6,159 nucleotides of DNA from Bacteroidales bacterium (GCA_029933495.1 JAOZOC010000215.1:1-6159); one strand, 5' to 3'. Counted from the stretch's first letter, positions 1 to 6,029 are shown. Translations and numbers: made by a program. Notes: a model not told the origin generated them from the letters alone.

Positions 1-51
1 AATTATAATAAGTAATCCTGATTGTTTTCTAATGGTTCCAATAACTGCCAT
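1..51 (-). CDS. PpiD/SurA-like peptidyl-prolyl isomerase, N-terminal fragment
   Basis: Only the first 17 codons are inside the window. They read MAVIGTIRKQSGLLIII: a short basic stretch (RK) followed by the beginning of a hydrophobic segment. From memory, this closely resembles the N-terminus of Bacteroidetes PpiD-type foldases, which have one N-terminal transmembrane anchor, SurA-like chaperone segments and a parvulin isomerase domain in the periplasm. None of those later domains can be seen here. The start is the ATG at 51-49. Another ATG at 59-57 lies in a different frame and reaches a stop after 18 codons, so it is not the start. The gene lies 211 nt beyond the CNNM/CorC gene on the same strand and has its own possible -7 box at 76-83. 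A foldase for outer-membrane proteins suits this neighbourhood. The call rests on a short peptide plus context. Confidence 0.7.
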   Translation of the reverse strand, partial: MAVIGTIRKQSGLLIII

Positions 52-262
52 AACTTCATTTTTTAAAATAATTTGCAAATGTACAATAACTATATTGAAT
101 GAGACACTTTTTTTTTAGAGAAAAATTTTTGGCCTGTAAAAACCATTAACTATTTTATTCAAGGGATAAGATATATTGATTGAAATTCAGGTTTTGCGAT
201 TTGATCAAAGGTAAAATAGTGAGCTTTTCTCGACCCTGATTTGCTCTTATCTTTAGTTATAT
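52..262. other. Intergenic gap between the CNNM/CorC gene and the PpiD-like gene
   Basis: This 211-nt stretch holds no open reading frame that looks like a gene and no GC-rich hairpin followed by a T-run that would be a clear terminator for the upstream gene train. It contains two minus-strand TAnnTTTG matches (76-83, and TACCTTTG at 206-213), two 10-bp palindromes (ATTTGCAAAT at 71-80, TTTGATCAAA at 200-209) and a run of nine T at 108-116. Its length compared with the tight upstream junctions suggests that the PpiD-like gene can be transcribed separately. Read-through from the train remains possible. Confidence 0.6.
76..83 (-). promoter_or_regulatory. Candidate Bacteroidetes -7 box for the PpiD-like gene
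   Basis: Read on the minus strand this is TACATTTG followed by C, a full match to the Bacteroidetes TAnnTTTG element. A start of transcription a few bases downstream would give a leader of about 15-20 nt before the ATG at 51. No TTTG is found at the usual 19-21 nt upstream (there is GTGT at 104-107), so only one of the two promoter boxes is supported. The box overlaps a perfect 10-bp palindrome, ATTTGCAAAT, at 71-80. Confidence 0.4.
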
Positions 263-1531
263 CTATTCCTTTTCAATAATCAACCTTACCTGTTCAATAC
301 GGCTTTCGCTTGCCTGTTTGATGATAAATCTGAACTGTTCGTAACTGATCTCATCATTTACAAGCGGGATACTTTCGTGTAGGTCAATTATTAAACCTCC
401 AAGTGTCTCGTAATTATCCGATTCAGGAAGATCAAGTTCATATTTTTCATTGATGTAATCTATTTCCAGACGAGCGGAAAAGAGATAATCATTTTCATTT
501 ATCTTCTTCTCTGTCAGGTCTTCTGTGTCATATTCGTCTTCTATCTCACCAAAAATCTCCTCAATTACATCTTCCAGTGTTACAACGCCTGAGGTGCCAC
601 CAAACTCGTCTACAACAACAGCAATACTTTTATGTTCTTTAATAAACATCGTGAGTACATTATTGGCCAGCATAGTTTCAGGAACAATGGGTAATTCGTG
701 AATAATATCTTTTATGGCACCGGGATTTTTGAACATATCAGAAGAATGCACAAACCCTATGATATTATCAATGTTTTCACGATATATTAATATTTTTGAA
801 TGACCCGATTCAATAAAACTGTTTTTCAGCTCTTCGATATGGGTCGCTTCTTCCTGTGCGGTAATTTCCGTACGCGGAACCATGCACTCGCGCAGTTTAA
901 TGCTTTTAAACTCAATTGCGTTTTGCAGCATCTGAATCTCCTGCTTAACGTCGTGTTCCTCTTTACTTATTTCTGTTATTTCGTTAAGATAATTGTCGAA
1001 ATCAACCGAACTGAATGCACCGCTGGCTCCTGAAAAGTTCAGCCTGAATATTTTTTTCAGTATAAATTCAGCAAAGTTTACAAGGAGGAATATGAACGGA
1101 TACAGCAACCAGTAAAATATTTTAATCGGTATGGCAAACCTCCTGAGTATTGCATTCGGATTAATTCTGAAAAGGGCTTTCGGAATAAATTCGGCAGCAA
1201 TAAGGATTAAAATTGTTGATACAATTGTCTGTATAATAAGTATCAGAAACTCACTTGAATATTGAGGCGTCAGGATTTTTGCAATTACAGGTTCAAGAAT
1301 ATTTGCCATTGCAATACCATAAATAACCAGTGATATATTATTTCCCAGCAACAGCGCTCCAAGGATGCCGGACGGATTATTCACAAAAGAAGAGAGTATC
1401 TTTGCCGAGAACATGCCCTTATTTTTGTCAAGTTCTATCTGGAGTTTGTTTGAACTGACAAAAGCAATCTCAAGCCCTGAAAAAAGGGCGGAAAAGATTA
1501 AAGTTACAAATACAATTATCCAGCTATTCAT
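263..1531 (-). CDS. CNNM / CBS-pair / CorC_HlyC membrane protein (hemolysin family, GldE-like)
   Basis: A 422-residue inner-membrane protein of the CNNM (DUF21) family. Hydrophobic segments at about residues 3-25, 54-78, 94-116 and 131-155 form the CNNM membrane domain, with the family signatures FSGLE (17-21) and LLGNN (61-65). Two CBS domains follow at about 214-270 (beginning CMVPRTEI) and 280-335, where the hallmark VVVDEFGGTSGVVTLEDVIE ends the pair. A C-terminal CorC_HlyC domain covers about 345-420. CBS pairs usually bind adenine nucleotides, and relatives are linked to Mg2+/Co2+ efflux (CorC, CNNM/MpfA) or to gliding (GldE). The name 'hemolysin' is historical. The length is normal and no key motif is missing. 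The ATG overlaps the lptC stop by one base (TAATG), which points to coupled translation. The sequence alone cannot decide between ion transport and a GldE-type role. As I recall, gldE usually sits near ssb/mutY, which argues mildly against that name here. Confidence 0.93.
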   Translation of the reverse strand: MNSWIIVFVTLIFSALFSGLEIAFVSSNKLQIELDKNKGMFSAKILSSFVNNPSGILGALLLGNNISLVIYGIAMANILEPVIAKILTPQYSSEFLILIIQTIVSTILILIAAEFIPKALFRINPNAILRRFAIPIKIFYWLLYPFIFLLVNFAEFILKKIFRLNFSGASGAFSSVDFDNYLNEITEISKEEHDVKQEIQMLQNAIEFKSIKLRECMVPRTEITAQEEATHIEELKNSFIESGHSKILIYRENIDNIIGFVHSSDMFKNPGAIKDIIHELPIVPETMLANNVLTMFIKEHKSIAVVVDEFGGTSGVVTLEDVIEEIFGEIEDEYDTEDLTEKKINENDYLFSARLEIDYINEKYELDLPESDNYETLGGLIIDLHESIPLVNDEISYEQFRFIIKQASESRIEQVRLIIEKE

Positions 1532-2112
1532 TATTTTTTATCAGGGTTTAAGCTAATTTCACCGGTAACATTGCTGATTGTATAATCGTCGAAATTCTGA
1601 TCGGATATCAGGCTGTCGCCATAAAGCACATTGTCGGGAGTTGTAATCTTAACAAATACATCTGAAAATATTATTTTTTTTCGTTGATCCCAAACAAGAT
1701 GCTCTGTATTTAGCTGCTCGTGTTTTTTTTTATTGATAACAATGACGTCGTTTCTTGCTTCAAGCATTTTCTTTTTTTCGTAATTGATGCCATATTTTGC
1801 AGTTATTTGTGATTTAACCTGCTTTGCCGAGTCATACATTATAATTTTAAATCCATCGGGAAATTCAATCATATTTTCTTTTCCTTCGAATCTTTTCATT
1901 AGCGGGCTTTCGAGGTAAGCCTGAACTTTTCCTGAGTCGCTGAAATAAAGAACGATATCATAAGCAGTTTCTAATGGCAATGAGTCAACCAACGAAAGCG
2001 AGGTGACATCTTGTATGTCATTTTTACAAGAAAAAAGCACTATTACGAAAGAAATCATAATAATGCTTTTAACTATAATTAAATAAGTACCGAAAAATTT
2101 ATTCCTGCTCAC
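1531..2112 (-). CDS. lptC: LPS export ABC transporter periplasmic protein LptC (lipoprotein form)
   Basis: A 193-residue protein with an N-terminal hydrophobic segment (about 11-28) ending in the lipobox LFSC, so Cys29 is the likely lipidated residue after signal peptidase II cleavage. The rest is beta-rich with the LptC/OstA-like layout: EFPDGFKIIMYD (83-94), a central stretch on unwanted or altered states (ITAKYGINY), then LNTEHLVWDQ (134-142 region) and DNVLYGDSLISD (160-171). LptC receives LPS from the LptB2FG transporter and passes it to the LptA bridge. Bacteroidetes commonly have this lipoprotein version rather than the membrane-anchored Proteobacterial one. The start is a GTG at 2112-2110. 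The next in-frame ATG (codon 19) would leave only ten residues before the cysteine, too few for a signal peptide. It lies 19 nt after the TPR gene and overlaps the CNNM gene by one base. Its minus strand carries A-tracts of 8, 9 and 7 bases inside coding sequence. Confidence 0.85.
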   Translation of the reverse strand: MSRNKFFGTYLIIVKSIIMISFVIVLFSCKNDIQDVTSLSLVDSLPLETAYDIVLYFSDSGKVQAYLESPLMKRFEGKENMIEFPDGFKIIMYDSAKQVKSQITAKYGINYEKKKMLEARNDVIVINKKKHEQLNTEHLVWDQRKKIIFSDVFVKITTPDNVLYGDSLISDQNFDDYTISNVTGEISLNPDKK

Positions 2113-2131
2113 TTAGCTTAACAATTTATAC

Positions 2132-3472
2132 TTAATCTGAAGTTCTAACAGTTGTTGTTTCATTTATCCAGCATTCAACCTTGTATTTATCACCTTTTTT
2201 TAGGTCATAAAAGAAGATTGTTTCAGTTGCAGGGAAATACTGACTGTAAAGATTTATTAATTTCTTAGCTTCATCAGCAACAGAAGAGTCAACATTCCTT
2301 GCTTTGATAAATTTATCGACAGCAGCCCAATATGCAACTTTGGATGTCAGGTCATTATTTCCACAACTTTTAGATGATACTGCATACATGTTCCCAATAA
2401 GGATATATGCTTTTCCGTCATTCGGCCTGTATTTCAGGACGTCATAGCAGTTGCTGCGTGCTTGTGAGTATTTTTTTTGCTGATAATTAACAACAGCCAT
2501 AAGATAAAATATGTCAGCCTTTTCGTTTGGGTCTTCCTGAAGTTCTGTAGCTTGCTTCAGGAACTCCAGTGCCTTTGGATAGTTCTCTTTTTTGATATAC
2601 ATTTTACCCATTAGCTTGGCAGAACTAGCTGAGGGTTCAGCTTTATGCAGATTTTCAGTTGCCTGGAAAAAGAGGTCAGAATCTGTACAATTTTTCTTGT
2701 CCAGAATCTTAGTAATTTTCTTTAGAAGGTCAATATCATTTGGAGATTCGTTGAACTTAACCGTATATATGCTAATAAGATCTTCACACGTAGCATATGG
2801 TTCAAACGATAACTCAATATTTCCCTGAACAGCTTCCCAGTTTGCAGCTTTTTTAGGGTTATTTTTTATATTGTAATCAATGATATCACTTTCAGTATCA
2901 TAAATATCAACCAGCACTGCTTTTTCGATTTTTTCTGCTTTTACCATTTTTTCAGCCGACCTGAAATAATAAATTAAGATAGGGCCAAGTGTTTTATTCC
3001 CAGTAAGGCTAACTGATTTTTTAAGTATTTCGTATGCCTTTTCATAATCGGTAGGCCTGTTCTTATACAGGTCAACACCTTTTTTACCAAGCACATAACC
3101 TTCCTGACCAAAATATTTGATTCTTTGATCATAAACCATCATCAAAGTATCTATATATTTATCCTTCTTCTCCTTATCAGTTTCCGTTTTGATTAATTCC
3201 TTAATCAGTTTTTCGCCATGGATATAAACATTTTTATAGCTTCTCGGGCAGTTATTGAAAACCCAGGTCCAGGGGGTTATAACATCTTTCCATGCCTCAT
3301 TCTTATAATTGCTCTGTTTCCATTGCTTATAAAACTCATAATACAGGGAGTTATTTGTGATACAAGTTACACTATCTTTCCCAAATCGTGGCTCATCTTG
3401 CGCAAGTGCACTGTTTGAAATAATAAGTCCGGTAAATAATCCCAACAACAATAATAACAGATTCTTTCTCAT
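2132..3472 (-). CDS. Secreted tetratricopeptide-repeat protein of unknown function
   Basis: A 446-residue exported protein. Residues 1-24 form a classical signal peptide (MRKN, a leucine-rich core, then ALA before Gln25), so the mature protein is probably periplasmic or bound to the outer membrane. Clear TPR units lie at about 282-315 and 318-351 and are followed by a helix at 354-366. More divergent helical repeats probably fill 80-270. After the repeats comes a distinct tail (about 411-446), YFPATETIFFYDLKKGDKYK followed by VECWINETTTVR, which recalls tails of other Bacteroidetes TPR proteins and may be a small separate domain. The mature part has seven cysteines (37, 75, 229, 262, 342, 370, 435), so disulfides are possible. 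TPRs hold protein partners; which partner is unknown. Its place between an outer-membrane barrel and lptC suggests a role in envelope assembly. The ATG start is directly followed by the signal peptide and no better start exists. Confidence 0.85.
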   Translation of the reverse strand: MRKNLLLLLLGLFTGLIISNSALAQDEPRFGKDSVTCITNNSLYYEFYKQWKQSNYKNEAWKDVITPWTWVFNNCPRSYKNVYIHGEKLIKELIKTETDKEKKDKYIDTLMMVYDQRIKYFGQEGYVLGKKGVDLYKNRPTDYEKAYEILKKSVSLTGNKTLGPILIYYFRSAEKMVKAEKIEKAVLVDIYDTESDIIDYNIKNNPKKAANWEAVQGNIELSFEPYATCEDLISIYTVKFNESPNDIDLLKKITKILDKKNCTDSDLFFQATENLHKAEPSASSAKLMGKMYIKKENYPKALEFLKQATELQEDPNEKADIFYLMAVVNYQQKKYSQARSNCYDVLKYRPNDGKAYILIGNMYAVSSKSCGNNDLTSKVAYWAAVDKFIKARNVDSSVADEAKKLINLYSQYFPATETIFFYDLKKGDKYKVECWINETTTVRTSD

Positions 3473-3488
3473 AACGTTATATAATTAA

Positions 3489-3524
3489 TATTTTATAAAA
3501 TACATTTAACAAATAGCAAAAATA
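3489..3524 (-). promoter_or_regulatory. Possible internal promoter ahead of the TPR gene, with AT palindrome
   Basis: In the 58-nt spacer between the barrel gene and the TPR gene, 3517-3524 reads TATTTTTG then C on the minus strand, a full match to the Bacteroidetes -7 box. The nearest upstream TTTG (3551-3554) is 26 nt away, too far for a normal -33 box. A perfect 14-bp palindrome, TATTTTATAAAATA, lies at 3489-3502 in what would be the 5' leader. It has no GC base, so it is unlikely to be a terminator. This is the widest junction in the train, which makes a secondary promoter plausible but unproven. Confidence 0.3.
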
Positions 3525-3530
3525 ATAAAT

Positions 3531-4880
3531 TTATTTATATCTTCTTTTTACAAACCATCTTTCCTGAATTGACATACTAAAATGCACATTGACATAATTC
3601 TCTTTTATTAAATCTTTATACTCTGTTCCTCTTGTGCCAATATCAAAACCAATGTTAATCATAGACTCATTTCCTCTAAGTCTGGAACTTTTTAACGGGA
3701 ATCCAAATCCAAAAGTTATGCCAAATTCTTTTAATTGTTCACCTCTTAATTTAAGATAGCTTTGAGTGAAATGACCGCCAAATCTAATCCTAACTGTTTG
3801 CAAATAGGAATAAGTGCTGTTAATATTCTGAATATATTCACCTCCGGCCGAATAAGTAGAGCTGTTTTGAAGAGAATCAAGTTGCCCGAATTTTCTGAAC
3901 TCTGACCAGTTAGCCCATTTGTATTCAGCCCCGAACATCCAGTGGTCTGATTTTGCAAATGAAAAACCCAGCCCAAATTCCATTGGCATTTCCACCTGAC
4001 CCTTTACTAATGGAATGTATGCAATAGTATCTTTAAAATTATATATACCGTGTGTTTCTCCGGCATACGACATTGCAATATAATGAGCTTCAGATGCGAG
4101 AGATGTCTTTGGGGTGAATGTAGCTCCGACAACAAGATCCAGATTGTTTTTTAGTTTTGTATAATATTGCACTCCAAAATCAAAAACGACATCACCAGAT
4201 ACTATGGAGTTGTCAATCAAAGTACCTGCTAAATTTATTGAATCGGGAAAGGAAATAGTTTGTGATTTATTTAATTTTCCCCAAAGATATGAGGCGTTGA
4301 ATCCAATAGATAAATAACTTAATGGCTGGAAAGAGCTGCCAATATTAAACCTGTTAAAACCACCTGAGCCAAAGTACTGATATTTGATATTGCCTGCGTC
4401 AACAGAATAGTTATAGCTTGAGACATCGTATCCCACAGAACTGTAGGGAAGTAGTGCAAGACTTGCACGCCACCATTTGTTTACCGGAAATCCCATTAAA
4501 ATATGACTTATATTACCTGTAACCATCTGATCTGTTTCTTTTTCGGTTTTGTAATTAACAAATAATCCTACAACTCCTGCTTCAAAAAGAAATGATGTGC
4601 TGTCGAAAGCTGAATATGATGCTGCATTGGAAATGTCTATTGTAGAGCGGTTTCTGACACCAATAGTGTTCCCCCCCATTGACATCGTACGGACATTATT
4701 AATTTTATCCAAAGAACCTATTCCGAAACTACTGTATGGCGAACTGATTCCTGGCTGTGAAAACACTTCTCCAGCAGATAAAAAGATTAAAACTGCAAAC
4801 AGCAACCTTATCGCAAATGAAATTTGTCGTTTCCAAACAGAACCAGATTTGTTAAAATAGTATAATTTTTCTTTCAGCAT
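3531..4880 (-). CDS. Outer-membrane beta-barrel protein, FadL/OMPP1-like
   Basis: A 449-residue predicted barrel. An unusually long basic N-terminal region (about 20 residues) precedes a hydrophobic core (about 22-36), with a likely signal peptidase I site after Ser41 (EVFS, then Gln42). The mature protein opens with SPYSSFGIG (47-55) and continues through MSMGGNTIG (66-74) and SNAASYSAFD (84-93). I associate this pattern with Bacteroidetes FadL/OmpP1-like proteins, where a GG motif and an asparagine/alanine-rich start form the N-terminal plug. The rest alternates aromatic and glycine-rich strands (GFNASYLWG, MFGAEYKWANW, FGITFGFGFP), and I see no cysteine, as expected for an outer-membrane barrel. 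The C-terminus ends in a strand-like NVHFSMSIQERWFVKRRYK. FadL proteins move hydrophobic molecules inward, but the substrate here cannot be read from sequence. It starts 11 nt after coaX, so it is almost certainly co-transcribed. No alternative in-frame start gives a better signal peptide. Confidence 0.82.
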   Translation of the reverse strand: MLKEKLYYFNKSGSVWKRQISFAIRLLFAVLIFLSAGEVFSQPGISSPYSSFGIGSLDKINNVRTMSMGGNTIGVRNRSTIDISNAASYSAFDSTSFLFEAGVVGLFVNYKTEKETDQMVTGNISHILMGFPVNKWWRASLALLPYSSVGYDVSSYNYSVDAGNIKYQYFGSGGFNRFNIGSSFQPLSYLSIGFNASYLWGKLNKSQTISFPDSINLAGTLIDNSIVSGDVVFDFGVQYYTKLKNNLDLVVGATFTPKTSLASEAHYIAMSYAGETHGIYNFKDTIAYIPLVKGQVEMPMEFGLGFSFAKSDHWMFGAEYKWANWSEFRKFGQLDSLQNSSTYSAGGEYIQNINSTYSYLQTVRIRFGGHFTQSYLKLRGEQLKEFGITFGFGFPLKSSRLRGNESMINIGFDIGTRGTEYKDLIKENYVNVHFSMSIQERWFVKRRYK

Positions 4881-4891
4881 TTTACTGTGTA

Positions 4892-5647
4892 TCAGAGTAT
4901 AACCATACTCTTGTTAATGTTAAAATCCAAAATTTCATTTAGCCCATTGAGAACTAAGTTTGGGAGTGCAAAGATGTCATTTTTTAATCGTTTATCAAAA
5001 AAAATAGTATCACCTCCTGTAAAAATAATTTTCACCCTGCCAAAATTGTTCTCATAACGTTCAATAACTCCCTCAACCTCAGCAAGAATCCCATTCAAAA
5101 CGCCAGATCTGATGCTTTCAGTTGTGGAATTTCCTATGAGATTGAAATCCTCAGCACGATTCACTAACGGCAGATTTTCCGTAAAAGTATTTAGCGCTTT
5201 GAACCTGGCATCAATTCCGGGAGAAATACCCCCACCAAAATAATTCTTCCCTTTATCGATGAAATCATAAGTTATGCAAGTTCCTGCATCAATAACAAGA
5301 ATATCCTTTCCGGGGAATAATGCGCTTGCTCCACAAACACCGGCAATCCTGTCGTTACCCAGGGTTTCGGGTGTTTTGTAGCCGATTATTATGGGCAGGT
5401 CTATTTTTGAAGACAATTCTATGAAGTAGTAATTATTGTTGAGAAAGTTTCTTATATCATTGTCATAATCTTTAACGGCTGAAACAATAGAGTACCTGAC
5501 AGTCATATTTTTTTTCTCAAACCCGGATAACAATAGTTTCAGTTTATTAAGATTGAAAGTCTCAAAAGTATGTAATTCTATAACATCGCTTCCCTTAAAC
5601 AGAGCTACTTTTGTTAGCGTATTCCCTACATCAATTCCCAGCTTCAT
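4892..5647 (-). CDS. coaX: Type III pantothenate kinase (CoaX)
   Basis: A 251-residue cytoplasmic enzyme that phosphorylates pantothenate with ATP, the first step of CoA synthesis. All main type III motifs are present: the N-terminal phosphate-binding DVGNT (6-10), TLGNDRIAG (95-103) with the putative catalytic Asp99, DAGTCITYD (120-128), the glycine-rich GGGISPGIDAR (138-148) and FTGGD (209-213). The length is normal for the family. Type III enzymes belong to the ASKHA fold, need a monovalent cation such as K+ and are not feedback-inhibited by CoA. The frame is open further upstream to a TTG at 5683-5681, but that codon overlaps the predicted -7 box (5681-5688), so a transcript from that promoter would not include it. 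The ATG at 5647-5645, leading straight into MKLGIDVGNT, is therefore preferred. It is first in the gene train, 11 nt ahead of the barrel gene. Confidence 0.96.
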   Translation of the reverse strand: MKLGIDVGNTLTKVALFKGSDVIELHTFETFNLNKLKLLLSGFEKKNMTVRYSIVSAVKDYDNDIRNFLNNNYYFIELSSKIDLPIIIGYKTPETLGNDRIAGVCGASALFPGKDILVIDAGTCITYDFIDKGKNYFGGGISPGIDARFKALNTFTENLPLVNRAEDFNLIGNSTTESIRSGVLNGILAEVEGVIERYENNFGRVKIIFTGGDTIFFDKRLKNDIFALPNLVLNGLNEILDFNINKSMVIL

Positions 5648-5680
5648 TATATGCCGTTTGTCATCAAAAATAAAACTTTG

Positions 5681-5712
5681 CAAAAGTAATAACCTGAGTT
5701 CAATATAGCAAA
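5681..5712 (-). promoter_or_regulatory. Bacteroidetes-type promoter for the coaX gene train
   Basis: On the minus strand TTTG (5712-5709) is followed after 20 nt by TACTTTTG (5688-5681) and then C. Both boxes and the spacing fit the Bacteroidetes primary sigma consensus (TTTG, about 19-21 nt, TAnnTTTG). Transcription would begin near 5675, giving a leader of roughly 25-30 nt before the coaX ATG at 5647. A second TAnnTTTG match (TATTTTTG, 5665-5672) lacks an upstream partner. No transcript data are available, so the site is predicted from sequence. Confidence 0.65.
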
Positions 5713-5757
5713 TATAAAAATATTTTAAAAAAGTGTAGGTAATATGAAAATCTTATT

Positions 5758-5765
5758 TATTTTTG
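5758..5765 (+). promoter_or_regulatory. Candidate -7 box for tRNA-Phe
   Basis: TATTTTTG followed by C matches the Bacteroidetes -7 element and lies 41 nt before the tRNA. Transcription would start near 5771, leaving a 5' leader of about 35 nt for RNase P to remove. No TTTG or TTG lies at the expected distance upstream (5734-5737 is TGTA), so only the downstream box is supported. It is divergent from the coaX promoter; the two -7 boxes are about 70 bp apart. Confidence 0.4.
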
Positions 5766-5806
5766 CAGCCCTGAAAATTTCACAGGACGATTTTTGAAAT
5801 AATGAT

Positions 5807-5879
5807 GGTACCATAGCTCAGATGGTAGAGCACAGGACTGAAAATCCTGGTGTCCCTGGTTCGATTCCAGGTGGTACCA
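5807..5879 (+). tRNA. tRNA-Phe (anticodon GAA)
   Basis: A complete 73-nt cloverleaf. The acceptor arms GGTACCA (5807-5813) and TGGTACC (5872-5878) pair along all seven positions, with A5879 as discriminator. The D arm is GCTC/GAGC (5816-5819 with 5828-5831). The anticodon arm is CAGGA/TCCTG (5833-5837 with 5845-5849), with loop CTGAAAA, so the anticodon GAA at 5840-5842 reads phenylalanine codons UUC and UUU. The variable loop has five bases. The T arm is CCTGG/CCAGG (5855-5859 with 5867-5871), with loop TTCGATT. Every stem is fully paired, so the gene looks functional. The 3' CCA is not encoded (CAA follows the discriminator), so it must be added by nucleotidyltransferase. It stands alone rather than in a tRNA cluster and is followed directly by a terminator. 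Confidence 0.98.
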
Positions 5880-5888
5880 CAATTCAAT

Positions 5889-5926
5889 AAAAGGCGGTTT
5901 GGTAATTATGCTGAATCGCTTTTTTT
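5889..5926 (+). terminator. Intrinsic terminator after tRNA-Phe
   Basis: The arm AAAAGGCGGTT (5889-5899) pairs with AATCGCTTTTT (5914-5924), with two G-U wobbles. TGG (5900-5902) with CTG (5911-5913) can extend it to 14 pairs, closing an 8-nt loop. The 3' arm runs into a T-rich tail up to about 5936. It begins ten bases after the tRNA, which fits a single-gene tRNA transcript. The GC core is short (GCG/CGC), but position and T-run make the call good. Confidence 0.75.
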
Positions 5927-5954
5927 ATTTTTTATTTTAAAATCTGTAATTTTA

Positions 5955-5986
5955 TTTGCATAACACAAAGGTTTCCATTAAATTTG
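5955..5986 (+). promoter_or_regulatory. Bacteroidetes-type promoter for the right-end lipoprotein gene
   Basis: TTTG at 5955-5958 and TAAATTTG at 5979-5986 are separated by 20 nt, the same arrangement as the predicted coaX promoter. Transcription would start near 5992, giving a leader of about 38 nt before the ATG at 6030. It lies just beyond the tRNA terminator, so the lipoprotein gene appears to have its own transcription unit. Confidence 0.55.
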
Positions 5987-6029
5987 AAGATGCAATAAAT
6001 ATTATAGATCAATCCATAAAATCAGAAAC

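Noticed and set aside
3..59. ATG at 59-57 with an 18-codon frame overlapping the PpiD-like start
   Set aside because: It is out of frame with the family-like peptide and ends in TAA at 5-3. A leader peptide cannot be excluded, but nothing supports one.
111..145. Possible terminator after the CNNM/CorC gene around the T-rich stretch
   Set aside because: The only pairing found is a weak A/T stem with no GC core on the minus strand, so I cannot support a terminator.
800..1033. Plus-strand open frame of 77 codons inside the CNNM/CorC gene
   Set aside because: It lies wholly opposite a well-supported gene with full domain motifs, and its peptide has no recognisable features.
1365..1556. Plus-strand open frame of 63 codons across the lptC/CNNM junction
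   Set aside because: It is antisense to two confident genes and has no promoter or start context.
2592..2828. Plus-strand open frame of 78 codons inside the TPR gene (also 3218-3418)
   Set aside because: Both are antisense to an intact exported protein and show no domain-like pattern.
3746..3976. Minus-strand open frame of 76 codons in another frame of the barrel gene (and 4597-4860 on the plus strand)
   Set aside because: The barrel frame is intact across the whole region and has a signal peptide, so these are chance open frames.
5769..5786. Imperfect hairpin (CCTGAAA ... TTTCACAGG) in the tRNA leader
   Set aside because: The stem is short with a bulge and lies in a leader that RNase P would remove. 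It has no riboswitch or attenuator features.
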